From a virus: a DNA stretch of 26,008 nucleotides. The stretch is from positions 1 through 26,008 of IMG/VR virus record IMGVR_UViG_3300025276_000194; one strand, given 5' to 3'. The position numbers and the translations under genes are program-made. The notes under the pieces are model-generated. The model saw only the letters and a list, made by a program, of their open reading frames with translations. It was not told the DNA's origin and did no database searches. This document shows, in pieces, positions 19,848 through 26,008 of this stretch (its first letter is position 1; every line of letters starts with the position of its first letter).

Positions 19848-20013
19848 GGAATTGAAAGATACAGTAGAAGTTGCAGTAGCTAACGCAAGTGCGTTGGGCT
19901 TAACTCTCACTCAAGCAAACGACATATTACAGTTTATATCACTAACCTTAGCCATAGCATTTACAGTTTGGAAATTCAGCAGAGGTTATAAAAAAAATGA
20001 GAAAGATAAGTAA
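19840..20013 (+). CDS. small single-span membrane protein, candidate holin, 57 aa
   Basis: Begins MTKELKDTVEVAVANASALG, has one hydrophobic helix at about 27-46 (NDILQFISLTLAIAFTVWKF) and ends in a strongly basic tail (RGYKKNEKDK). It overlaps the amidase gene by 17 bases, the usual holin-endolysin arrangement. The size is small, but single-span holins are known. A second holin-like gene lies 960 bp downstream, so the two could be a holin and a regulator or two holins. Confidence 0.62.
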   Translation: MTKELKDTVEVAVANASALGLTLTQANDILQFISLTLAIAFTVWKFSRGYKKNEKDK

Positions 20014-20407
20014 ACTTATAGTTCATTGTTCTGCCACAAGAGAAGGGCAAGAAATATCAGCTGCTACTATTGATGATTGGCATAAGAAGAGAGGCTGGTC
20101 AGGAATAGGTTATCATTTTGTAATAGGATTAAACGGACTAATAGAATACGGAAGACCAGTCAGTAAGATGGGTGCTCATGTTAGAGGTCACAATAAAAGT
20201 AGCATAGGAATTTGTTACATAGGAGGTGTAGAGTTAGATGGTAAAACTCCATGTGATACTCGAACAGAAGAACAGAAATGTTCTTTATACCATCTACTTA
20301 TAGTATTAAAAAAATTACATCCTGAAGCTGTGGTACATGGTCATCGGGATTTTTCAGCTAAAGCATGTCCATCATTTGATGCGACAGAAGAGTATAAAAA
20401 TTTATAA
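19997..20407 (+). CDS. N-acetylmuramoyl-L-alanine amidase (T7-lysozyme-type endolysin)
   Basis: An Amidase_2 (T7 lysozyme) fold of 136 residues. Zinc ligands H10 (LIVHCSATR), H116 (VVHGHRDFS) and C124 (AKACPSFD); Y39 and K122 match the catalytic Y46 and K128 of T7 lysozyme. It cleaves the bond between N-acetylmuramic acid and the stem peptide. There is no signal peptide, so it needs a holin, and the preceding 57-aa membrane protein overlaps it. In T7 this enzyme also inhibits RNA polymerase; here there is no phage RNA polymerase in view, so only lysis is inferred. Confidence 0.94.
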   Translation: MRKISKLIVHCSATREGQEISAATIDDWHKKRGWSGIGYHFVIGLNGLIEYGRPVSKMGAHVRGHNKSSIGICYIGGVELDGKTPCDTRTEEQKCSLYHLLIVLKKLHPEAVVHGHRDFSAKACPSFDATEEYKNL

Positions 20408-20408
20408 C

Positions 20409-20534
20409 ATGGCAAAAAAAGTAAGTTGGATGTATGGTGGCAAAAAGTATAGTGGAACTTTTATTAGAGAAACTAAAACTCACACTTATGCAAGAACTAC
20501 AAACGGAAAAATTAAAACTATAAAAAAGAAATAA
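20409..20534 (+). CDS. very small basic protein, 41 aa
   Basis: The frame is open from 20337, but that part is a shadow of the amidase; ATG 20409 lies one base after the amidase stop. Reads MAKKVSWMYGGKKYSGTFIR and then a T/K-rich tail. It looks like a small SH3-like or beta-strand basic protein, but no family is certain. It shares one base with the next ATG (TAATG). Confidence 0.55.
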   Translation: MAKKVSWMYGGKKYSGTFIRETKTHTYARTTNGKIKTIKKK

Positions 20535-20602
20535 TGAGCAAAATGAAAACTAAGGCTAAGCCAAAACCAAAGCCGAAACCAAAACCAAAACCAAGTTACT
20601 AA
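20534..20602 (+). CDS. 22-residue lysine-proline repeat peptide
   Basis: MSKMKTKA followed by six Lys-Pro dipeptides and SY. It has TAATG junctions on both sides, so it is placed exactly as a gene of this operon. A KP tract would be an extended cationic strand, perhaps membrane- or DNA-binding, or simply a translational bridge. Confidence 0.4.
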   Translation: MSKMKTKAKPKPKPKPKPKPSY

Positions 20603-20721
20603 TGGCAAAAGCATTTAAGATACATAATATGTATAGTAAGACAGGTATTAAGAAAGTAGCTAAAACTATGAAAGATCATGTTGCCTTAAAGAAAAAAGGT
20701 TACACTCATAAAAAGAAGTAA
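20602..20721 (+). CDS. very small basic protein, 39 aa
   Basis: Begins MAKAFKIHNMYSKTGIKKVA and ends with a KKKGYTHKKK tail; linked to both neighbours by TAATG. Helical and strongly basic, no known domain. One of five short Lys-rich genes in a row (20409-20975). Confidence 0.5.
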   Translation: MAKAFKIHNMYSKTGIKKVAKTMKDHVALKKKGYTHKKK

Positions 20722-20975
20722 TGGCAACTCCCAGGAAAGGTAAAGCAAAAGTAAAAGTAACTGCTTCTGGAAAGAGAGTGAGTTATGGTCAGGCAGGAAA
20801 AGCTAAAGGTGGTGGATCAAGAGTAAAGCCTGGTACATCTAAAGGCGATGCTTATTGTGCAAGAAGCTATGGAATAAAAATGGGATTGTCTATAGGAAAA
20901 AGAAATGATCCTAATACTCCAAACAACTTATCTCGTAAGAGATGGAAGTGTGTGGGTAAAAAATCAAAACGATAA
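20721..20975 (+). CDS. small basic protein with GDAYCARSYG and RKRWKC motifs, 84 aa
   Basis: A Lys/Gly-rich N-terminus leads to GTSKGDAYCARSYGIK and later DPNTPNNLSRKRWKC. The YCARS...R..RKRW.C pattern is a recurrent one in phage and large-virus small virion proteins (related to the DUF6321-type family), with two cysteines. Exact role unknown; DNA- or capsid-binding is likely given the charge. One-base overlaps on both sides. Confidence 0.72.
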   Translation: MATPRKGKAKVKVTASGKRVSYGQAGKAKGGGSRVKPGTSKGDAYCARSYGIKMGLSIGKRNDPNTPNNLSRKRWKCVGKKSKR

Positions 20976-21367
20976 TGAGCTGGTGGACTAAAATATTTGG
21001 TAGTGGTGCTGTTAGTATAGCTGGTAAAGTAGCTGACATAGCTGATAGATTTATTCAGACAAAAGAAGAGAAGGCTGAGTTTGAGATTATGATTAAAAAA
21101 TTATTTCTTGAAGCTGAATCTGAAATGCAAAAGAATGTAACTGAACGCTGGAAAACAGATCTCACCAGCGATTCATGGCTCAGCAAGAATGTGAGACCTA
21201 TGACTCTTATATTTTTAGTCACATGTACTATGCTTTTAGTTTTTATAGATGCAGGATCTATTGACTTTGTAGTTGAAGATAAATGGACTTCACTTTTAGA
21301 AATTGTTTTAATTACTGTAATTGCTTCTTATTTTGGAGGCAGGTCATGGGAAAAAATTAAAAAATGA
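20975..21367 (+). CDS. three-TM-type phage holin (GTA holin family)
   Basis: An N-terminal amphipathic part (residues 1-30), a charged helix with ERWKTDLTSDSWLSKNVRP at 57-75, then two clear membrane spans at about 76-93 (TLIFLVTCTMLLVF) and 106-121 (LLEIVLITVIASYF). The ERW..D..SDSWLSKN.RP motif before the first span is the signature of the 3TM/GTA holin family (PF11351). It makes the inner membrane permeable to the amidase. Its stop overlaps the oxygenase start by four bases (ATGA). Confidence 0.88.
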   Translation: MSWWTKIFGSGAVSIAGKVADIADRFIQTKEEKAEFEIMIKKLFLEAESEMQKNVTERWKTDLTSDSWLSKNVRPMTLIFLVTCTMLLVFIDAGSIDFVVEDKWTSLLEIVLITVIASYFGGRSWEKIKK

Positions 21368-21921
21368 TATCCAAACATCATAGTGATGAAATAAAAGATT
21401 GGGTATTAAACAACTTAGACTTTCTTAAAAGTCAACCTAACAGTAAACCAAAGGGCCACCGAGGTGTAGTCTTTGGAATAAACGAATTACAATCCCCTAC
21501 TAAAAAAAATTTATTATTAGAAAATAATTTTCCTTTCAATGCATTGAAAGCAATAGAGGAAGAGATGTCTATTAAGTTTAACATACTTACTCATAGTAAT
21601 ACTGTTAACTGGGCAGACTTAGGTATTATGATTTTATATAGTGAGGCAGGATATAAATGTAAAATACATACAGATGATTCTGATAATAAGAACATATATA
21701 CTACAAGATTAAATGTTTTACTTAGTAAACCAGAATCTGGAGGCGAACCTATAATAGATAAGAAGACTATATATATAAAAGAGAATGAACCTTGGATTTG
21801 TGTTGCAGGAAGGTATGAGCATTCTACTGTAAAAACAAAAGGAAAAACCCCAAGAATACTATTGTCATATGGGTATGATGTACCTCGAAACTTACTTGAG
21901 GCATTGAATTTTTTAAATTAA
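21364..21921 (+). CDS. 2-oxoglutarate/Fe(II)-dependent oxygenase-like protein
   Basis: The double-stranded beta-helix core is marked by H102-T-D104 (CKIHTDDSD), H153 (YEHSTVK) and R164 (TPRILLSYG), the HxD...H iron triad plus the arginine that holds 2-oxoglutarate. Between them lies YTTRLNVLLSKPESGGEPII, typical of prolyl-hydroxylase-like and asparaginyl-hydroxylase-like enzymes. The protein is 185 aa. Substrate unknown; phage members may hydroxylate a protein or modified nucleotide. Coupled to the holin by ATGA, so expressed late. Confidence 0.82.
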   Translation: MISKHHSDEIKDWVLNNLDFLKSQPNSKPKGHRGVVFGINELQSPTKKNLLLENNFPFNALKAIEEEMSIKFNILTHSNTVNWADLGIMILYSEAGYKCKIHTDDSDNKNIYTTRLNVLLSKPESGGEPIIDKKTIYIKENEPWICVAGRYEHSTVKTKGKTPRILLSYGYDVPRNLLEALNFLN

Positions 21922-21942
21922 AAACATACCCATAATTTTTCT

Positions 21943-21950
21943 TATCTTTG
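21943..21950 (+). promoter_or_regulatory. -7 box TATCTTTG before the tail-fibre unit
   Basis: A full TAnnTTTG match 23 bases before the ATG at 21974. The -33 element is not clear. It would start the coiled-coil and tail-fibre transcript. Confidence 0.65.
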
Positions 21951-21973
21951 CAGTATAACTAAAATCATTTAAA

Positions 21974-22222
21974 ATGAGCGACAACTTAAATCCAGAAGAA
22001 TTACAAAGTCTTCAAACTTTAACATCTGAATTCAATAAGATCAAAACTTCATTGGGAGATCTTGAACTACAAAAACATGGAATGTGTTTGAGAGTAGAAA
22101 ATATTAAGATAGAGTTTCAAGCATTAGAAGCAGGACTAACAGATAAGTATGGTAAAGATTCTGTTATCAATATGGAAACAGGAGAGGTTAAAGAGAAGGA
22201 AGTTTTAGAAGAAGGTAAATAA
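21974..22222 (+). CDS. small coiled-coil phage protein, 82 aa
   Basis: Residues about 8-60 are a coiled coil (ELQSLQTLTSEFNKIKTSLG and onward). The C-terminal part KYGKDSVINMETGEVKEKE is a recurrent pattern in phage genes near tail fibres, with G-x-x-x-I-N-x-x-T-G-E-V-K. It may be a tail-fibre-associated or scaffolding protein. Nine bases from the next gene. Confidence 0.7.
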   Translation: MSDNLNPEELQSLQTLTSEFNKIKTSLGDLELQKHGMCLRVENIKIEFQALEAGLTDKYGKDSVINMETGEVKEKEVLEEGK

Positions 22223-22231
22223 TAATATTAT

Positions 22232-22957
22232 ATGAGAATTGAAACATATCCAATAGTAGCAGCAGTCTTAGGTCAAGATAGACTTTTAGGAACACAAGCT
22301 GTTACTGAAGCGACTAAGAATTTTACAATTGATCAGTTAGTTAATTTCATTAACATTACTTCAGCTGTAGATTCACAGACATTAAGATATAAGTTTCAAG
22401 TTCTTGGATCAGGAATTGACCAGGCCAAAGGCACATTTACATTTGCAGCTGGAGGTAGTACTGTTAATTTTGCTGATGTTACAGGTTTTAAATTAAGTTC
22501 ATATAGTTTACGATATTTATCTCAGGGTGCAGCTACAGACATTTCTGCATTCTATACAAAAATCATATCTACTCAAGTATTTATTAGTAACACCAAAGAC
22601 ATTAGTCAGTTTGGTGTATACACTTGGAATAGTGCAGTTCAAGCAGGTTCTGAAGAGTTTTACAATATAGGTTTAACCCCAGTTGCAACTCAAGGAACAC
22701 TTAAAAGAGATAGCGAATATTTTATATCTTTGCTGTCATGGGATGTAAGTGCAGGAGGTGGAGACAAGAACTTTGTGTTTACACAAGGAACACCAGCTTT
22801 AGTATGGACTGTCCAACATGATTTAAACAAGTTCCCTTCTGTTTCAGTTGTGAATTCGTTGAATGAAATAGTATATGGTAAAGTAGATTATATAGACAAA
22901 AATAAATTAACAGTGACTTTTGCTGCTGCCTTTTCTGGTGCTGCATATTGTAACTAA
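22232..22957 (+). CDS. tail fibre-type protein with C-terminal beta domain, 241 aa
   Basis: The N-terminus (YPIVAAVLGQDRLLGTQAVT) is followed by a beta-rich body. The C-terminal 60 residues contain WTVQHDLNKFPSVSVVNS, then GKVDYIDKNKLTVTFAAAFS and GAAYCN; this H.L.K.PSV.VV...G.V.Y...N.LTVTF...FSG.AY pattern is a common phage fibre-tip domain. It probably forms a trimeric fibre or adaptor between tail and the larger fibre that follows. Confidence 0.75.
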   Translation: MRIETYPIVAAVLGQDRLLGTQAVTEATKNFTIDQLVNFINITSAVDSQTLRYKFQVLGSGIDQAKGTFTFAAGGSTVNFADVTGFKLSSYSLRYLSQGAATDISAFYTKIISTQVFISNTKDISQFGVYTWNSAVQAGSEEFYNIGLTPVATQGTLKRDSEYFISLLSWDVSAGGGDKNFVFTQGTPALVWTVQHDLNKFPSVSVVNSLNEIVYGKVDYIDKNKLTVTFAAAFSGAAYCN

Positions 22958-22984
22958 AACCTTAACAAACAAAAAAAATCAATT

Positions 22985-25069
22985 ATGGCAATTCAGTTTT
23001 TAGATGCAATAGATTTAACAGGGTTAGAGATAACCAATGTCTTATTGCAAAGTTCAGCAGGTACACCTGCTTCATTCCTGGGAGCAGGACAAATCGTTTA
23101 TGATTCATCAGCAGGTACTATTAAGTACTATGATGGTATAGCAGGAGCTTGGGTAGAGTTAGATGGTAACGGTGCAGTGTCATCAATAGTAGCTGGTACA
23201 GGTATCGCTATTAGTGGAGGTACAGGAAACGTAACAGTAAACGTAGACTACGCAGGTGCAGACAATGCAATTTTAGCAGCAGTAGCTGCTGATCCAGTAG
23301 CAGCAGATACAATCTGGTTTTCTGATGCAACTGATAGTGCTATCAAAAAAGCTTTAGTATCAGCATTACCTTTCAGCAATAACGCAGGAAGTGTAACAGA
23401 GGTTACTTCTTCAGACACAACATTTATTGCAGCAACAGGTGCAGCATCTATAACTTCATCAGGTGATTTAAACTTTGGATTAAGTGCATCAGGAACTCCA
23501 AGTGCAACAACTTATTTAAGAGGTGATAATTCTTGGGCAACTATTGCAGCAGGATTTGCAGGATTTAAAATAACAGATGGTACAAATCCATTTGATGTTG
23601 GATCAGGAGAGTCAGTTGACATCACAAGTTCAGGATCAATAGTAATTGATACTTCAACTGCTTTGATTGTTAAAATGGATCTTTCAACTACTGGAGTAAC
23701 AGCAGGTGATTATACAAGTGCTAACATTACAGTTGATGCTCAAGGTAGAATTACAGCAGCAGACAATGGTACAGCAGGTACTATGACAAGCTTTGATGTT
23801 TCAGCAGACTCTGGAACTACGCAAAAGATTAGCAATGGTGACGAATTAAAAATATTAGGTACTGCTCCAATTAGTACAGCAGCAAGTGCTACAGATACAG
23901 TTACAATAACTCACGATGCTTTTGGTACAGCAGGAACATATGCTTATCCAAGTTCAGTAGTTACAAATGCTACTGGTCACATTACAAGTATAGTGGCTGG
24001 AGCTGCACCAGGAACAATGTCTGCTTTCAAATTAGCAGGTGACACTGGAACTGCTCAAGCAGTTGAAAATGGTGATACACTAAGTGTATTAGGTTCTAAA
24101 GGAATTGACACAGTAGTATCAGCTGATGATACAATTACTGTTAATCTTGACTTATGTGAAATAGATACTCAAGCTGGAGATTTTTCAGGTGAAGATTCTA
24201 TTATAATTTGTGATTCTAAAGCAGGTGCAAATGGTAAAGTACTTCCTGGTAAAATTTCTCTATCAATGTTCGGTGCTCCAACAGCAACGCTTCCGATGGG
24301 AACTAATAAAATATCAGGGCTTGTAGATCCTACAGCAGCACAAGAAGCAGCTACAAAAAATTATGTAGATACAACTTTTGCAGGTTCAGGAGCATTAATT
24401 TTCCAAGGAGGATACGATGCAACAAGTGCAGCACCAACAGGAGCAGCAGTTCTTAAAGGATTTACTTATGCAGTAACAGTAGCAGGTTCAGGAGATCCAG
24501 AAGGATTTTGGAATCCAACATTAGAGGTTGGTGATTTAGTTATTGCTAACATAAACAATCCACAGACAGCAGCAGATTGGACAGAGATTAACAAGAACAT
24601 TGATGTTGCATCTGCAACTATTCAAGGTATTGCAAACTTCCCAACAGCAGGTGGATTATCTGTTTCAGCTGGAGCAGTAAGTTTACCAGGAGTAGGTACA
24701 GCAGTTACAAATTTAGGTTCAGCAGCTAAGTCTTTAAAAATCTCAACAGATGCTAAAGGAAGAGTTACAGCAGCAACTGCTCAAGACATTAGTATTGCAG
24801 CTACTCAGGTAAAAGATTTCTGTGCAGAAGTAGATTCATGTAACTCAACTGCCAACAACAAAACAGGTGTTGTGGGAGATGCTAAGTCTTGGACTATTGA
24901 GCATAACTGGGGAACACGAAATGTAGTATTAAATGTGTATAACAACAAGGGAGAATATAACGATGTCTTTGTAAGTGTATCAAGACCAGATGTTAATAAT
25001 GTAACATTCAGTGTTGCTAAAGATGTTGGTGCTGAAGCTCTTGCTTATACGTTACAAAGAGTATCATAA
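22985..25069 (+). CDS. large tail fibre protein with internal repeats, 694 aa
   Basis: The body is low-complexity Gly/Ala/Ser/Thr beta sequence. A repeat of about 45 residues occurs at about 265-311 (GTMTSFDVSADSGTTQKISN) and 343-389 (GTMSAFKLAGDTGTAQAVEN), with a degenerate copy near 191. NKISGLVDPTAAQEAATKNY is a classical phage-fibre motif. The C-terminal domain (SWTIEHNWGTRNVVLNVYNN) is related to the tip domain of the preceding gene. It likely binds the host surface; repeats suggest modular growth by recombination. Promoter not seen directly upstream; 27 bases from the previous gene. Confidence 0.88.
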   Translation: MAIQFLDAIDLTGLEITNVLLQSSAGTPASFLGAGQIVYDSSAGTIKYYDGIAGAWVELDGNGAVSSIVAGTGIAISGGTGNVTVNVDYAGADNAILAAVAADPVAADTIWFSDATDSAIKKALVSALPFSNNAGSVTEVTSSDTTFIAATGAASITSSGDLNFGLSASGTPSATTYLRGDNSWATIAAGFAGFKITDGTNPFDVGSGESVDITSSGSIVIDTSTALIVKMDLSTTGVTAGDYTSANITVDAQGRITAADNGTAGTMTSFDVSADSGTTQKISNGDELKILGTAPISTAASATDTVTITHDAFGTAGTYAYPSSVVTNATGHITSIVAGAAPGTMSAFKLAGDTGTAQAVENGDTLSVLGSKGIDTVVSADDTITVNLDLCEIDTQAGDFSGEDSIIICDSKAGANGKVLPGKISLSMFGAPTATLPMGTNKISGLVDPTAAQEAATKNYVDTTFAGSGALIFQGGYDATSAAPTGAAVLKGFTYAVTVAGSGDPEGFWNPTLEVGDLVIANINNPQTAADWTEINKNIDVASATIQGIANFPTAGGLSVSAGAVSLPGVGTAVTNLGSAAKSLKISTDAKGRVTAATAQDISIAATQVKDFCAEVDSCNSTANNKTGVVGDAKSWTIEHNWGTRNVVLNVYNNKGEYNDVFVSVSRPDVNNVTFSVAKDVGAEALAYTLQRVS

Positions 25070-25072
25070 ATT

Positions 25073-26008
25073 ATGGCAGAAGCTATTGAGTTTTTAAAAG
25101 GAATATCTGTAGAGGGTGGAGTATCGGTAGATGGCAAAGCTTTAGGATCGAATGCTTTTAATAGCACTACCATCCCTACAAATAATAACCAAATAACAAA
25201 TGGGGCAGGTTACGTTACCAGTAGTGGGAATACCACTATTGGTACGTCAACCGACCTAAATTTTGCTGGGGCTAACGTATTGTCAACCATTGCGTTAACA
25301 GAGGGTGTTATTACAGCTTATACAAATCGTGTATTAACTTTAGCGAACTTAGGTTTTACTGGAGCTACTAATGCGAATTATATAACTAACAATAATGAAC
25401 TTACTAATGGAGCAGGATATGTTACTACTTCAGGAGCAACAAGTGTTAGTCAAACTCATGGTGGAAATGCATTTACTGTTTCAGGATCTCCTGTAACAGG
25501 AGTCGGAACTCTTTCTATTACCATGGCTGGTAAAGAGAATCAGTATATAGATGGTGCAGGTAACTTAGTGACATTCCCTTCAATACCACAAGGAGATATT
25601 ACATCAGTAATAGCTGGAACTGGTATGACAGGTGGTGGCTCAAGTGGAGCAGTTACATTAAATGTTATTGGTGGTTCAGGAATTACTGCAAATGCAAATG
25701 ACATTGCTGTAGATAGCTCAGTTATAAGAACAACAGGTACACAAACTCTTGCTGGTGCAAAAACATTCAGTTCAGTTCCTGTAGTGGGAACGATAGCAAC
25801 TGCAAATGATTCAACCTCAGCAGCTTCAACTGCTTGGGTAAAAAATCAAGGGTATATAACATCAACTCCAGGTGGAGACATAACTGGAGTAACAGCAGGA
25901 AGTGGATTAAGTGGTGGTGGAACTTCAGGAACAGTTACATTAACAAACGCAGATAAAGGTTCATCACAAGAGATAATTAAAGCAATAGCAGTTAATGATG
26001 AAAAAGGA
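25073..26008 (+). CDS. tail fibre-like protein, 3' end outside the window
   Basis: ATG 25073 lies three bases after the previous stop, and the frame stays open to the window edge (312 codons). Begins MAEAIEFLKGISVEGGVSVD. Internal repeats: NNNQITNGAGYVTSSG and NNNELTNGAGYVTTSG; then GDITSVIAGTGMTGGGSSG and GDITGVTAGSGLSGGGTSG. The second pair is similar to VSSIVAGTGIAISGGTG in the preceding fibre. It is the third fibre-type gene in a row. Confidence 0.82.
   Translation, partial: MAEAIEFLKGISVEGGVSVDGKALGSNAFNSTTIPTNNNQITNGAGYVTSSGNTTIGTSTDLNFAGANVLSTIALTEGVITAYTNRVLTLANLGFTGATNANYITNNNELTNGAGYVTTSGATSVSQTHGGNAFTVSGSPVTGVGTLSITMAGKENQYIDGAGNLVTFPSIPQGDITSVIAGTGMTGGGSSGAVTLNVIGGSGITANANDIAVDSSVIRTTGTQTLAGAKTFSSVPVVGTIATANDSTSAASTAWVKNQGYITSTPGGDITGVTAGSGLSGGGTSGTVTLTNADKGSSQEIIKAIAVNDEKG

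Noticed and set aside
1-26008. CRISPR arrays, tRNA genes, integrase or insertion sequences
   Set aside because: No regularly spaced repeats, cloverleaf-like sequence, integrase motif or terminal inverted repeats with a transposase were found by reading.

Overview
This window looks like part of an AT-rich, probably lytic tailed phage of a Bacteroidota (flavobacterial) host. The reasons are: promoter-like TAnnTTTG -7 boxes upstream of several units (for example TATCTTTG at 14599, 15140, 17521, 18475 and 21943); A/T-rich leaders instead of Shine-Dalgarno sites; a BT4734/VirE-type primase fused to an SF3-like helicase; a T7-lysozyme-type amidase; holins; and tail-fibre genes. No integrase, tRNA or CRISPR array was seen.

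Layout. (1) 2-1032, rightward: the 3' end of a large virion-associated protein plus a small gene, which meets the leftward block tail to tail. (2) 1019-14079, leftward: replication, recombination and accessory genes. These include an HNH nuclease, a DnaA domain IV-like protein, a VRR-NUC nuclease, an SNF2-like helicase and the primase-helicase. A terminator (7251-7286) separates these from an SSB-like protein, a PDDEXK exonuclease, a Sak3/DUF1071 annealing protein, a second DnaA domain IV-like protein, DUF3310 and an Api92-like protein, followed by many small accessory genes including two lipoproteins. (3) 14080-14642: a non-coding strand-switch region of unusual G-rich sequence. (4) 14643-26008, rightward: a small gene, a complete phage groEL-groES pair, a lone opposing winged-helix-like gene, a string of small lysine-rich proteins, a probable virion protein, a lysis cassette (holin candidate, amidase, three-TM holin), a 2OG-Fe(II) oxygenase, and three adjacent tail-fibre-like genes, the last cut by the window end.

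The most striking signal is in the gaps of the leftward accessory operon. Two intergenic elements, 10889-10941 and 13083-13135 (minus strand), have the parts of type I hammerhead self-cleaving ribozymes: CTGATGA, a stem II hairpin, GAAA, a stem III hairpin, GTC, and a closing stem I. Stems I and III differ in sequence between the copies but keep their pairing. Two other gaps in the same operon (12393-12440 and 13436-13482) carry a second, different conserved RNA element: a 9-bp GAAA-capped hairpin that also covaries, followed by a 13-nt invariant block. I cannot assign it to a known class. Together they suggest that this polycistronic phage mRNA is cut or structured between genes by RNA elements.

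Functionally, the leftward block would copy and recombine the phage DNA, using two DnaA-domain-IV-only proteins as possible origin-binding factors. The rightward block would fold virion proteins through its own chaperonin, build adhesion fibres and lyse the cell.
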